DNA of 64,000 bases from Nocardia nova NBRC 15556 (GCF_001613005.1 NZ_BDBN01000012.1:28853-92852); one strand, 5' to 3'; counted from the stretch's first letter, positions 17,222 through 26,697 are shown. Notes: a model not told the origin generated them from the sequence alone. Translations and numbers: made by a program.

Positions 17222-18688
17222 AACCGGCTGCGCCGCAGCCTCTTCGGCCGCGCCCGTGATGTTGCGGGTCATCCCGCCGAAGATGAGCGCATGGAAGGGA
17301 ACGATGGCCTTCCAGTACAGATGACCGGCCAGACCGTGCGGGTCGAATACGGCCCGCTGCCGGTAGACCGTGCCGCGCGCGTCCGTGTCCACGCTCAGCT
17401 CCAGCCATGCCCGCCCGGGCACCCGCATCTCCGCGCGCAACACCAGAGTGTGCGGTCGCTCGATGCGTTCCACACGCCACCAGTCCAGCGCCTCGCCGGC
17501 GTGCAGCCGATGCGGATCCCGCCTGCCCCGCCGCAAACCGACGCCGCCGGCCAGTCGATCGATCCAGCCGCGCAACGACCACGCCAGCGGAAACGAATAC
17601 CAGCCGTATTCGCCACCGATGGATTCGATCACCGACCACAGCGTCGCCGGATCGGCCCGGGTGTGGCGTTCTCGTACATCGACGTAGAGGGAACCGCCCG
17701 ACCACGCGGGATCGGTGGGCAGCGGGGACGACGGTTCACTACCGAGCTGATCGGCATCCGACCAGCGGGTGGGGACATCGAGGTCGCGGATACGCGTCAA
17801 CGCCAATTCGACCGCCGTGCGGTAGTCGATCAATCCCCGCGCCGGATCGGGGATGTGCTCGGCGATCGCGTGATCTTCGCAGACCACGTCGTTGACCAGC
17901 GATTCCATCAGCGGTACCGCGATAGCCTTGGGCACCGGGGTCACGAGATTGACCCATTGTGCCGAGAGCCACGGTGTGAGAACCGGGACCGGGACGATCA
18001 CGCGCCGCGGCAGCCGCGCCACTTCCGCGTAATCGCGCATCATCTGTTCGTAGGTGAGCACATCCGGACCGCCGATGTCGAAAGCACCGCGCACATCCGG
18101 CGGCAGTTCGGCCGCCCGCGTCAGGTAGTACAGCACATCGCGCACCGCGATCGGCTGGATGCGGTTGCGGACCCATCGCGGCGTGACCATCACCGGGAGC
18201 CGTTCGGTGAGATAGCGCAGCATTTCGAAACTGGCCGAACCGGATCCGATGATCACGGCGGCCTGCATCGCAATCGCCGGAACCGATCCCGCGAGCAGGA
18301 TGCGACCGACCTCGGCGCGGGAGGACAGATGCCGCGACAGTCGCTGGCCGGGCGGGACGATGCCGCCCAGGTACACGATCCGGCGTACCCCCGCTCGGGC
18401 GGCCTGCTCTGCCACCAGTGTCGCCGCGCGGCGGTCGACCTCGTCGAAATCCGTTCGCGTCAGCGAATGCACCAGGTAGTAGAGCACATCCGCGTCGGTG
18501 CACACCGCGGCCACGTCCTCGGCGCTGAGCACGTCACCGCGCAGGACTTCCACGCTGTCGCGCCACGCGGCGTCGTCGAGTTTGGCGGGTGTGCGGGCCA
18601 GCACCCGCACCTCGTGCCCCGCGGCCAGTAGCTCGGGCACCAGGCGGCCGCCGATGTAGCCGGTCGCACCGAACACCACACATCGCAT
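17216..18688 (-). CDS. SDR-type NAD(P)-binding protein with C-terminal DUF2867 domain
   Basis: A 490-residue two-domain protein. Residues 1-290 form an atypical SDR/epimerase fold (VVFGATGYIGGRLVPELLAA, YYLVHSL, VYLGGIVPPGQRLSRHL). Residues about 320-485 match DUF2867 (SGGSLYVDVRERHTR, WWRVERIERPHTLVLRAEM). Such fusions often sit in actinobacterial carotenoid and photolyase clusters; the substrate is unknown. Only 24 bases after the photolyase stop, it is the third gene of the lipocalin-photolyase-SDR operon. GTATGCGATG at the start comes from ATG 18688 and its surroundings. Confidence 0.85.
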   Translation of the reverse strand: MRCVVFGATGYIGGRLVPELLAAGHEVRVLARTPAKLDDAAWRDSVEVLRGDVLSAEDVAAVCTDADVLYYLVHSLTRTDFDEVDRRAATLVAEQAARAGVRRIVYLGGIVPPGQRLSRHLSSRAEVGRILLAGSVPAIAMQAAVIIGSGSASFEMLRYLTERLPVMVTPRWVRNRIQPIAVRDVLYYLTRAAELPPDVRGAFDIGGPDVLTYEQMMRDYAEVARLPRRVIVPVPVLTPWLSAQWVNLVTPVPKAIAVPLMESLVNDVVCEDHAIAEHIPDPARGLIDYRTAVELALTRIRDLDVPTRWSDADQLGSEPSSPLPTDPAWSGGSLYVDVRERHTRADPATLWSVIESIGGEYGWYSFPLAWSLRGWIDRLAGGVGLRRGRRDPHRLHAGEALDWWRVERIERPHTLVLRAEMRVPGRAWLELSVDTDARGTVYRQRAVFDPHGLAGHLYWKAIVPFHALIFGGMTRNITGAAEEAAAQPVS

Positions 18689-18712
18689 ACCGTCTCCTGA
18701 TCACCGAATCGA

Positions 18713-20035
18713 CTACATGCCGGGCACTTCCACAATCGGCGCCGGATAGGTCGCGTCATCGACATCCTCGCGCCACGGCCGGTGCACCGCCGCACCGGAC
18801 AGGTGGGCGAGTTCGGGCAACCAGCGCCGTACGTACGCACCCTCGGGGTCGAAACGGTTCGCTTGCCGCAGCGGATTGAGTGTGCGATTGGGGCGGGTGT
18901 CGGTTCCGGTGCCCGCGACCCATTGCCAGTTCATCTGGTTGTTCGCCACATCACCGTCGACCAGCCAGTACCGGAAATGGGCCGCGCCGATCCGCCAATC
19001 CAACCGTAGCGTTTTGGCCAGGAACGATGCGGTGATCAGCCGCGCGCGGCCCGGCATCCATCCTTCGTCACGCAGCTGGCGCATCGGCGCGTCGACGATC
19101 GGGAAACCGGTACGACCGTGCGTCCACGCCTCGAACGCCTGCTGGTCCTGACGGACCTCGACCGGCCCCGGGCGGTAGTCGGACCACGCCGCCGCGGGCC
19201 GGGCCGCCAGTACCTGATGATGAAAATCGCGCCAGGCCAATTGCCGGGCGAAACTGTGCGCACCCGGATCCGACAGGTCCAGGCGCGACACCACCTCCGC
19301 GGCGGACAGGCATCCGAAGTGCAGATACGGCGAGAGATGCGAGGTGGCGTCGGCCGCGAGATCGTCGTTGGTATCCGCGTACGCGGTGACCGCATCGGAC
19401 AGCCAGCGGCGCAACATCTTTCGCCCCGTCGTCTCGCCTCCGACCCGCAGGTTGGGCGAAGCCCGCGCGGCGCGGAGCTTGTCGAGGCCGGGTTGTTTCC
19501 CGTCCAACGACGGCACGGTGAGATCTTTCGGCGGTGGCAGCGGACTGCGGTGGCGAGCGGTTTCCCAGCGCCGGAAGTACGGCGTGAACACCGCGAAATG
19601 ATCGCGTCCGGTGCTCGGCTCGATCGCATCGATGTCCACGCTGGTCACCGTCGCGGGGTGCGTCTGCACGCGGCAACCGTGAGATTCGAGCCTGTCGCGC
19701 AGAGCCGATTCGCGGCGCTTGCCGTAGTGGCTGACCTCGGCGGCGAGATGCACCGACTCCGCCTGTGACTGGGCGACGATCCGCTCCACCTCGTCGACGA
19801 CCTTGCCGCGCCGCAGCACGAGATGCCCGCCGCGCGCTCGTAATTCGCCGTCGAGCTCGTCCAGCGCGGCGGCGAGGAATCGCACCCGGTTGGGCGCGGC
19901 CTCCGAGCCGGTGACCAACGATTCGTCGAGGACGAACAGCGGGACAACCGCATCGCCTGCACGCTGCGCCGCGGTCAGCATCGGATTGTCGTGCACCCGC
20001 AGGTCACGGGTGAACAAAGCTATCGCCACACCCAT
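18713..20035 (-). CDS. phr: Deoxyribodipyrimidine photolyase
   Basis: A 440-residue cryptochrome/photolyase. The N-terminal antenna domain opens ALFTRDLRVHDNPMLTAA. The FAD domain shows LAWRDFHHQVLAARP, GFPIVDAPMRQLRDEGWM and NNQMNWQWVAGTGTDTRP, all typical of class I CPD photolyases. It repairs UV pyrimidine dimers with blue light. ATG 20035 is preferred over GTG 20041 because GGAGG lies nine bases before it. It stands in the same operon as the lipocalin upstream and the SDR downstream, next to carotenoid genes, so light induction is expected. Confidence 0.92.
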   Translation of the reverse strand: MGVAIALFTRDLRVHDNPMLTAAQRAGDAVVPLFVLDESLVTGSEAAPNRVRFLAAALDELDGELRARGGHLVLRRGKVVDEVERIVAQSQAESVHLAAEVSHYGKRRESALRDRLESHGCRVQTHPATVTSVDIDAIEPSTGRDHFAVFTPYFRRWETARHRSPLPPPKDLTVPSLDGKQPGLDKLRAARASPNLRVGGETTGRKMLRRWLSDAVTAYADTNDDLAADATSHLSPYLHFGCLSAAEVVSRLDLSDPGAHSFARQLAWRDFHHQVLAARPAAAWSDYRPGPVEVRQDQQAFEAWTHGRTGFPIVDAPMRQLRDEGWMPGRARLITASFLAKTLRLDWRIGAAHFRYWLVDGDVANNQMNWQWVAGTGTDTRPNRTLNPLRQANRFDPEGAYVRRWLPELAHLSGAAVHRPWREDVDDATYPAPIVEVPGM

Positions 20036-20092
20036 CGCCACTCACCTCCACTCACCGGACTCGCCAGGCTGATAGGTCGCATCGAGCCGAGC

Positions 20093-20743
20093 TCAGATCC
20101 GGCACAGCGGGGTGATGTCGTCTCGCCCACCGGTCACCGGCGAGGTCAGGTACAGGCACGGCTGCTCACCGGCGGCGACGATCGCCGCGACGATCTGATT
20201 CCACTGGTCCGCGTCCAGTGCGGGCGTGCGAGACAGCACGAATCCGGAGATCCGGAAGGGGTCGGTGACGAGAGCCCAGGAGTAGTCCGGCCCGAGAGCG
20301 GTCACGATGTAGTTGGGCGGGCCGTCCAGGCTTTCCTGTGTCGGCACCCCGGGGAACGCGACGCGCAACTGTGCCCCGGTCACCGGATCGACCACGCGCG
20401 CCGCACCCTGAATGTCGTTGGGCGCACCCGACCACGTGGTGCACGAATTGTGAACGGACACATCACCGTTCGGAAGGGCGGCGTACTCGGCGCGCGTATC
20501 GCGAGCACAGACGAGATTGAAAAACTGCGGAACCGCGGCGAGCTGATACCACGTTCCCAGGTAACGGTTCAGATCGAGCGAGGGAACGGGAGCCGGTCCC
20601 GCCGCGGGCGTCGGGCTCGCCCCCGCCGGTGCCGCGACGCCACCGAACACGACCGCCGCCAGGACGGCGACACCGGCCAGCCGCGCCGGGCGCATCGCTG
20701 TCGCAGCGAAGAGGACCAGCCGACGGGCACCACCGGCCAGCAT
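20093..20743 (-). CDS. Exported lipocalin-family protein (LitQ-like)
   Basis: A 216-residue protein with a long hydrophobic signal segment (RLAGVAVLAAVVFGGVAAPA) and a bacterial lipocalin domain: NRYLGTWYQLAAVPQFF is the lipocalin G-x-W motif, followed by VHNSCTTWSGAPNDIQGAA and YSWALVTDPFR. It should bind a hydrophobic ligand outside the membrane. A lipocalin beside a LitR-type regulator is also known from the Streptomyces light-response locus (from memory). The start is uncertain: ATG 20743 is favoured by an upstream GAAGG, ATG 20695 would give a shorter signal peptide. Confidence 0.82.
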   Translation of the reverse strand: MLAGGARRLVLFAATAMRPARLAGVAVLAAVVFGGVAAPAGASPTPAAGPAPVPSLDLNRYLGTWYQLAAVPQFFNLVCARDTRAEYAALPNGDVSVHNSCTTWSGAPNDIQGAARVVDPVTGAQLRVAFPGVPTQESLDGPPNYIVTALGPDYSWALVTDPFRISGFVLSRTPALDADQWNQIVAAIVAAGEQPCLYLTSPVTGGRDDITPLCRI

Positions 20744-20858
20744 TCTCACCACCTTCCCGTCGATACCTCCGGGGCGGTCTACCTGCGAGCGATGTTCGAG
20801 CACCTGCGACTCCTCTGTTCGATGAGCATGGGTTCGACAACACTGCCGATCCTACAGC

Positions 20859-20883
20859 AATCGATGCGGAATCGATGCATAAT
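20859..20883 (+). promoter_or_regulatory. Tandem 9-base repeats and CATAAT box between lipocalin and MerR genes
   Basis: AATCGATGC occurs at 20859-20867 and again at 20870-20878, spaced 11 bases, one helical turn, and runs into CATAAT (20878-20883), a possible -10 box for the rightward MerR gene. It lies in the divergent gap between the light-type operon and the LitR-like pseudogene, where LitR/CarH proteins are expected to bind. The factor is not proven. Confidence 0.4.
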
Positions 20884-21025
20884 GGGAGTGTCGTCCCCAC
20901 GCCGCTCCGTCGTCGCCTACCGCCGTCCCCTACCGCCGCCCACTACCGCGCGGGCACCGCAGCACTGCGACCTCGAGCACTGCGACCTTGCGGCGCCCAT
21001 GCCCGTGAAAGGCAGAATGATCGTC

Positions 21026-21849
21026 ATGTCCGATGCCTTGCCCCCCGACAACGACGCAGAACCGCGACGCTGCGCAGTTGGAATCAGCGCTACGGCATCG
21101 GCCCCTCCCAGCATCGGCGCGGGCGCCACCGCCTGTACTCCGAAGCCGATATCGCCCGGCTCGAGCGCATGGTCGTGCTCGTCCGAGGCGGATCGAGCCC
21201 GGCGCGAGCGGCCGAATCCGTGCGCGCGCCACTGCCGGTCGCCGGAGACCACGCATCACTTCTCGATGCCGCCTTCGCCTCCGACCCGACCACACTGCAG
21301 GCGTTGCTCTTCGCCCACATTCGCGCGTTCGGCGTGGCCGACACCTGGGACCGGCTGTGCCGCCCGGCCTTCGCCGAGATCGTCCAGCGGCAAGGAGCGG
21401 GCATCGGATGCATCGACGTCGAACACCTTCTGTCCTGGTGCATTACGGCCGCACTGCACCGTGCGGTCCCGCCCCCGGCCGACGCGTCCGCGGCCCCCGT
21501 ACTGCTCGCCTGCACCAGCGGCGAAGCCCACTGCCTGCCACTCGAGGTCCTGCGCGCCGCACTCGCCGAACTCGACGTCCCGGCCAATATGCTGGGCCCC
21601 AACGTCCCCACTCCAGCCCTCGGCGATGCCCTCGATCGCAGCGCGTCGAGCTCGGTAGCGGTGCTGTGGTCACAGCAGGAATCGACCGCGCTCCTCTCGG
21701 CCGTGCGCACCTGCGCCGACCGCGGCACGCGCGTCCTGCTGGCGGGCCCCGGCTGGCAGCACGTACCCGCCCCGGACACCGCCGATATCGTCGACGACCT
21801 CCGGTCCGCGCTGAAAGAGCTGACCGGCGCCCACCCGGCGGAGGTGTAG
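21026..21849 (+). pseudogene. litR: LitR/CarH-like MerR regulator, N-terminal helix deleted and frame broken
   Basis: From about 21069 the frame reads TLRSWNQRYGIGPSQHRRGR, then HRLYSEADIARLERM, a MerR wing, and a C-terminal region of cobalamin-regulator type (SWCITAALHRAVPP, VLLACTSGEAHCLPLEVLRA). The plausible start ATG 21026 gives MSDALPPDNDAEPR in another frame. The expected first recognition helix between them is missing, and the two frames differ by one. So a deletion of some 40-45 bases has removed the helix and shifted the frame. The gene is divergent from the lipocalin-photolyase operon it would normally control. Confidence 0.65.
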
Positions 21850-21974
21850 CCGCAACGAGGCTGATCGGCGGTCACCCGCCGGCCGGCGCGGCAGCAGAAC
21901 TCCGCGCCCGGACAGCTCGGCAAGAGCCCGAGGGGCCTTGTCCCACCGCACGCGTAATGCTAATTTTCGTAGAA

Positions 21975-21989
21975 GAGAATAACATTCTC
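21975..21989. promoter_or_regulatory. Perfect inverted repeat upstream of the reductase pair
   Basis: GAGAAT-AAC-ATTCTC is a perfect six-base inverted repeat, 40 bases before GTG 22030, in an AT-rich stretch (21958-21992). It looks like a small TetR-type operator. No regulator gene is adjacent, so its partner is elsewhere. Confidence 0.45.
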
Positions 21990-22029
21990 ATTCTCGCCGA
22001 CACCACCGGCAGCTCGAAAGGTCGATCAC

Positions 22030-23061
22030 GTGCGCGTCATTCAATGGACCACCGGGAAGGTCGGAAAGCTCAGTCTGCGCGGGATTCTCGACGATCCGCG
22101 GCTCGAGTTGGCCGGTGTCTACGCCTATTCCGACGACAAGGTCGGGGTGGATGCGGGCAGGCTGTGCGGCCGGCCGGATACGGGGGTGCTCGCCACCGCC
22201 GATATCGATGCGCTGCTCGCGCTGGAGGCGGATACCGTCCTCTATACGCCGTTCATGGCCGACCTCGACCATGCGACGCGGCTGCTCGAAAGCGGCCTCG
22301 ACGTCATCAGCACCAACTTGTTTCTCAACGTCGGCGGGATTCGGGGCGAGACGGAGCAGAAGCTTGCCGCCGCCTGCGAACGCGGGAACAGCTCGCTGCA
22401 CATCACCGGCATCAATCCGGGCTGGATCAACGCCGTGACCACCGCGTTGACCGCGGTGTGCCGTGACGTCCGGTCGATTTCGATCTCCGAATCGGCCGAT
22501 GTCTCCGTCTACGAATCCGCGGAAACGTGGCAGGCCCTGGGTATTTCACGTCCCGAGGCCACCCCGGAACTGATCGAGATCGCGAAACTGTGGATGAGTA
22601 CGTTCCGCGATTCCGTCCAGCGCATGGGCGTAGCCCTCGGCTACGAATTCGACGATATGGACTTCGCCATCGAGTACGCGACTGCCGCCGAAACGGTCGA
22701 TCTGGGATGGATCCGCATCGAGAAGGACACCATCGCCGCGGTGCGTGGCGGATGGGCCGGAAAGGTCGGCGAGAAATCCGTCGTTCGCTCGAACGTCGCG
22801 TGGTACCTCACCGACAAGCTCAATGAGAGCTGGGAATTCGACGACGACCACTACCACATCGTCATCGACGGAGAGCCCGAGGTACGGACCCGGATCAGAT
22901 TCGTCCCGCCGGACAGCTGGGGAAATCACGAGTGGGACACCATGACCGCGATGCCCGCGGTGAATTCCGTTTTCGACGTCGCCCGAGCGCCCGCCGGTAT
23001 CTCGACGTTGAAAGAGGTGGGATTGCCCTGCGCGCCCGCCGATCTGTGGCTGTCGCGGTGA
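22030..23061 (+). CDS. Dihydrodipicolinate reductase-like NAD(P) dehydrogenase
   Basis: A 343-residue protein with a Rossmann start (IQWTTGKVGKLSLRGILDDP) and the pattern of the DapB-like/2,4-diaminopentanoate dehydrogenase-like group (TNLFLNVGGIRGE, HITGINPGWINA). Members are common in mycolata near SDR and steroid or lipid genes, and most have no proven substrate. GTG 22030 is the start. Four bases separate it from the following SDR gene, so both are co-transcribed, probably in one oxidation pathway. Confidence 0.8.
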   Translation: MRVIQWTTGKVGKLSLRGILDDPRLELAGVYAYSDDKVGVDAGRLCGRPDTGVLATADIDALLALEADTVLYTPFMADLDHATRLLESGLDVISTNLFLNVGGIRGETEQKLAAACERGNSSLHITGINPGWINAVTTALTAVCRDVRSISISESADVSVYESAETWQALGISRPEATPELIEIAKLWMSTFRDSVQRMGVALGYEFDDMDFAIEYATAAETVDLGWIRIEKDTIAAVRGGWAGKVGEKSVVRSNVAWYLTDKLNESWEFDDDHYHIVIDGEPEVRTRIRFVPPDSWGNHEWDTMTAMPAVNSVFDVARAPAGISTLKEVGLPCAPADLWLSR

Positions 23062-23065
23062 CGCC

Positions 23066-23836
23066 ATGGGATATGCCGACGAACTGTTCGATCTGACCGG
23101 CAAGGTGGTTCTGGTCACCGGCGGCAGCCGCGGGCTGGGACGAGAGATGGCCTTCGCCGCCGCGCACTGCGGTGCCGATGTGATCATCGCCAGTCGCAAC
23201 TACGACAATTGCGTGGCGACCGCCGGGGAGATCGCGGAGAAGACCGGCCGCGCCGCCATGCCCTACGGCGTGCACATCGGTCGCTGGGATCAACTCGACG
23301 GGCTGGTCGACGCCTGCTACGACCGGTTCGGCCGGGTCGATGTCCTCATCAACAATGCCGGAATGCAACCGGTGTACGACGATCTGCCCTCGGTGAGCGA
23401 GAAACTGTTCGACGCCATCATCGCCCTGAATCTCAAAGGGCCGTTTCGATTGTCGGCACTCGTCGGCGAGCGCATGGTCGCGGCGGGCCGCGGATCCATC
23501 GTCAACGTCAGCTCCACCGGTTCCATCCGGCCGCGCCCGTCGATCGTGCCCTATGCCGCCGCCAAGGCAGGACTCAATGCCATGACCGAGGGTTTGGCCC
23601 TGGCCTTCGGCCCGGCCGTCCGAGTCAACACCCTGATGGCAGGGCCCTACAGCACCGATGCCACGGCCGGATGGGATCTCGACAACCTCGCCCCGGACGA
23701 CAACCCGTTCGCCGCCCACGCCCTCCAACGCATCGGCCGGCCCAGCGAAATCGTCGGAGCCGCACTGTTTCTCGCCTCCGACGCCTCCAGTTACACCACC
23801 GGATCGATCCTCCGCTCCGACGGCGGCATGCCGTAG
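23066..23836 (+). CDS. Short-chain dehydrogenase/reductase
   Basis: A 256-residue SDR with TGGSRGLG, NNAGMQPVYDDL, catalytic serine in NVSSTGS and YAAAK. The ending SYTTGSILRSDGGMP is the usual C-terminal signature. It follows the DapB-like gene directly and shares its promoter. Substrate unknown. Its stop lies nine bases before the convergent MmpL gene's end. Confidence 0.88.
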   Translation: MGYADELFDLTGKVVLVTGGSRGLGREMAFAAAHCGADVIIASRNYDNCVATAGEIAEKTGRAAMPYGVHIGRWDQLDGLVDACYDRFGRVDVLINNAGMQPVYDDLPSVSEKLFDAIIALNLKGPFRLSALVGERMVAAGRGSIVNVSSTGSIRPRPSIVPYAAAKAGLNAMTEGLALAFGPAVRVNTLMAGPYSTDATAGWDLDNLAPDDNPFAAHALQRIGRPSEIVGAALFLASDASSYTTGSILRSDGGMP

Positions 23837-23844
23837 AGCCCCGT

Positions 23845-25959
23845 TCAGCGGCTCTGTTCCGACGTCGACGCGCTCGCGGCGACCGACGGCGCCGACGGTC
23901 CGGAATCGGCCGGCGCCTCTCGGATCCAGCGCCCCGGCCACCAGATTCCCGGACCGATCAGCGCGAACAACGCGGGTATCACCAGGGTTCGAATGACGAA
24001 GGTGTCGAGCAGGATTCCGACGCCGACCACGATGCCCAGCTGGGTCAGCGTGATCAGGGGCAGGACGCCGAGGACAGCGAACACCGCGGCCAGCACGATT
24101 CCGGCGCTGGTGATCACCCCGCCCGTGGAGCCGACCGCGCGGACGATGCCGCCGGTCACGCCGTGGCCCGGTGTCTCCTCGCGGGCACGGGTGACCAGGA
24201 AGATCGTGTAGTCGACGCCCAGCGCCACCAGGAACAGGAAGGCGAACAGCGGCACGTTGGTGTCCAATGCCGGAAAGCCGAACACGTAGGTGCTGAGCAG
24301 GCTTCCGATGCCCAGTGCGGCCAGGGCGCTGAGCACGGTGACCGCGACCAGCAGGAACGCGGCCGGCACTGCCCGCAACAGCACCAGAAGTACCAGCAGG
24401 ACGACCACCAGAACGAGCGGCATGATCACGAGCTGATCGCGCCGGGCCGCGTCCCGGGTGTCCAGGGCGACGGCATCGGAGCCGCCGACCAGCGCCTCGG
24501 CGCCGGGCACCGAGGACAGTGCGGTGCGCAGGCGACTGACATCGGCGAATGCCGCCTCGGAGGCGGGTGGCGCGTCCAGGGTCACCGACCAGCGCGTCAA
24601 CCCGTTGTCCGAGACGCCGGTCGGTATCGCGCGCACGACGCCGGGAGTGCTGTCGAGGGCCGACTGCACGGCCGGCGCGGCGTCGGTGCGCGCCAGCACG
24701 ACCGCGGGATCGCTTGCGCCGGAGGAGAAATGCTCGCTCACCGCACGCAGGCCGTCGACCGATTCCGCCTGCACGCGGAACTGCTCGGACTGTGCGAGCC
24801 CGACATGGGCGAACGGAAGCGCGGCAGCACATGCGGCCGCGACGAGCAGAAAGACGCCGGCCACCACGCCGGGCCGCCGTACCACCTTCTCCGCGACGGT
24901 GTGCCAGGCGCCGGAGGTCGCGGTGTCATGGCCGTCGACACGAGGAACGAACGGCCAGAACACCTTTCGACCGCACAGCGCCAGCGCCGGAGGCAGCGCG
25001 ACGAGGACGAAGACCGCCGCGATCAGAAGCCCCACCGCCCCGAAGGCGCCCAGTCCGCGAGTGTTGGGCAGCAACGCGAGCAGCAGTATCAGCAGGGCCA
25101 GCACAACCGTCAGATTGCTGGCGAGCACCGCGGGCCCGGCTCGCCGAACGGCGATCCGCAGCGCCGCCCGATGGTCCTCGGTCCGATACAACTCGTCGCG
25201 GTAGCGCGACACCAGCAGCAACGCATAATTCGTGCCGGCCCCGAAGACCAGGACGCTGGTGATTCCCGCGGTCGAACCGTCGAACGTCAGACCGCTCACC
25301 TGGGCGAGGGCATTACCCGCCGCCGATGCGACGCGGTCGGCGACCGCCACCACCGACAGCGGAATCAGCCACAGCACCGGCGAGCGATAGGTCGCTATCA
25401 GCAGCACCATCACCACGGCGGCGGTAACCGCGAGCAGCAGAGTGTTGGCGCCGGAGAAGGAATCGGCGATATCCGCGCCGAAGGCCGGGCCGCCGGTGAT
25501 GCGCACCTGCAGGTCGGCGGGTGCGTCCGCACGCGCGGCCGTGCGCAACTCGTCGATCCGGTCGGTCAAGGCGAAGCCGTTCAGCTCGGCCGGGATCGGC
25601 GTCTGGCCGAGTGCGGCGCGCTGGTCCGGCGACATCACGATCCCCGGCCCGCTCGCACCGGAACGTATCCGGGTCAGGGCCGCATCGGCCTGCGCTCGAT
25701 CTTCCGGGGTGAGGACTGCCCCGTCGGCGCGCGTGACGATCAGGACCGCTGCCGCCGAATCCCCACCGGGGAACTGCCGCAACAAACGCTGTACCTGCGC
25801 GGATTCGGCGTCGTCGGGCAGCGAATTCGGCGCCGAGCCACCCGATTCGCCGCCACCGGACAAGCCGAGCACCGCGACGGCGGCGACCACCATGGCTACC
25901 AGGACGAGCCACCCTTTACGCCCGGAGACGATCTGCGCATATCGATCCCATCCGCCCAT
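23845..25959 (-). CDS. MMPL/RND family transporter
   Basis: A 704-residue RND-type membrane protein with 12 predicted helices in two halves, each preceded by a large exported loop. Typical motifs include FGAGTNYALLLVSRYRDELY and LGVDYTIFLVTRAREE. In mycolata such proteins export lipids or siderophores. ATG 25959 is taken as the start; a TTG at 25965 is also in frame. A perfect palindrome lies immediately upstream and the MarR gene is divergent, so expression is probably repressed by that MarR protein. Cargo unknown. Confidence 0.88.
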   Translation of the reverse strand: MGGWDRYAQIVSGRKGWLVLVAMVVAAVAVLGLSGGGESGGSAPNSLPDDAESAQVQRLLRQFPGGDSAAAVLIVTRADGAVLTPEDRAQADAALTRIRSGASGPGIVMSPDQRAALGQTPIPAELNGFALTDRIDELRTAARADAPADLQVRITGGPAFGADIADSFSGANTLLLAVTAAVVMVLLIATYRSPVLWLIPLSVVAVADRVASAAGNALAQVSGLTFDGSTAGITSVLVFGAGTNYALLLVSRYRDELYRTEDHRAALRIAVRRAGPAVLASNLTVVLALLILLLALLPNTRGLGAFGAVGLLIAAVFVLVALPPALALCGRKVFWPFVPRVDGHDTATSGAWHTVAEKVVRRPGVVAGVFLLVAAACAAALPFAHVGLAQSEQFRVQAESVDGLRAVSEHFSSGASDPAVVLARTDAAPAVQSALDSTPGVVRAIPTGVSDNGLTRWSVTLDAPPASEAAFADVSRLRTALSSVPGAEALVGGSDAVALDTRDAARRDQLVIMPLVLVVVLLVLLVLLRAVPAAFLLVAVTVLSALAALGIGSLLSTYVFGFPALDTNVPLFAFLFLVALGVDYTIFLVTRAREETPGHGVTGGIVRAVGSTGGVITSAGIVLAAVFAVLGVLPLITLTQLGIVVGVGILLDTFVIRTLVIPALFALIGPGIWWPGRWIREAPADSGPSAPSVAASASTSEQSR

Positions 25960-25967
25960 GCGCAAAC

Positions 25968-25986
25968 TATTTCAGAAACTGAAATA
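25968..25986. promoter_or_regulatory. MarR-type operator between MMPL and MarR genes
   Basis: TATTTCAG-AAA-CTGAAATA is a perfect eight-base inverted repeat, nine bases upstream of the MMPL start and 72 bases upstream of the MarR start. Position and size fit a MarR dimer site controlling both genes. Confidence 0.8.
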
Positions 25987-26057
25987 ATTTGCAAAGGGTC
26001 GGGCTCCGAGCCGATACGCTGTGTGCACTGCGCGCAGGAACGAGAAGGGAGACAGAG

Positions 26058-26573
26058 GTGACCGAGAGTTCGATCGATGCGTCACCCACCGATCGCGACG
26101 AACTCGAGACGGCGATCGCCCGCGACATCCGCGCGCTCACCGCCGTCTCGGATCGGATCTCGCATCTCTTCGCACATTCGAACGAATTGCGCCCCAACGA
26201 CTTCCGCGCGCTCATGCATATCGCCACCGCCGACGCGGAAGGAACGCCGCTCACCGCCGGAAGGCTCGGAACGCTGCTGGGCGTCTCTCCCGGCGCGATC
26301 ACCTACCTGATCGAGCGCATGATCGAGTCGGGCCATATCGAACGCGAACCCGACGACACCGACAAACGCCGGGTGCTGCTGCACTACAGCGATCACGGCA
26401 TGAGCGTGGCCGCGGGATTCTTCACCCCGATCGGCATGCGCACCCGGACCGCACTCGCCGGCCTGCCGGACGCCGACCTGCAAGCCACCCATCGCGTCCT
26501 GACCGCCATAGTCGGCGCCCTCCGCGACCACAGCGCGGCGATCACGTCCGAATCCGAGAAGCCGAACCGATAG
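26058..26573 (+). CDS. MarR family regulator
   Basis: A 171-residue winged-helix regulator: LRPNDFRALMHIATADAEG, TAGRLGTLLGVSPGAITYLI and the wing EREPDDTDKRRVLLHYSDHG are typical of MarR. GTG 26058 follows GGGAGACAGAG. It is divergent from the MMPL transporter and faces the palindrome at 25968-25986, so it most likely represses the transporter and itself until a ligand binds. Confidence 0.9.
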   Translation: MTESSIDASPTDRDELETAIARDIRALTAVSDRISHLFAHSNELRPNDFRALMHIATADAEGTPLTAGRLGTLLGVSPGAITYLIERMIESGHIEREPDDTDKRRVLLHYSDHGMSVAAGFFTPIGMRTRTALAGLPDADLQATHRVLTAIVGALRDHSAAITSESEKPNR

Positions 26574-26697
26574 GCGTTCCGGCCCGGTCACAGCACCGCG
26601 TCGCGTAGGTCGTCCGACAGCCGCCCGGTAACAGTGCGCAGGTCGAGGCCATCGGGCGACCGGCCGGTTGCGTCTGCGCGCCCACGCTGGACGTACT

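Noticed and set aside
23209..26061. A 950-codon open frame on the plus strand opposite the MMPL gene
   Set aside because: The translation is charged low-complexity sequence, a shadow of the GC-rich third codon positions of the transporter gene.
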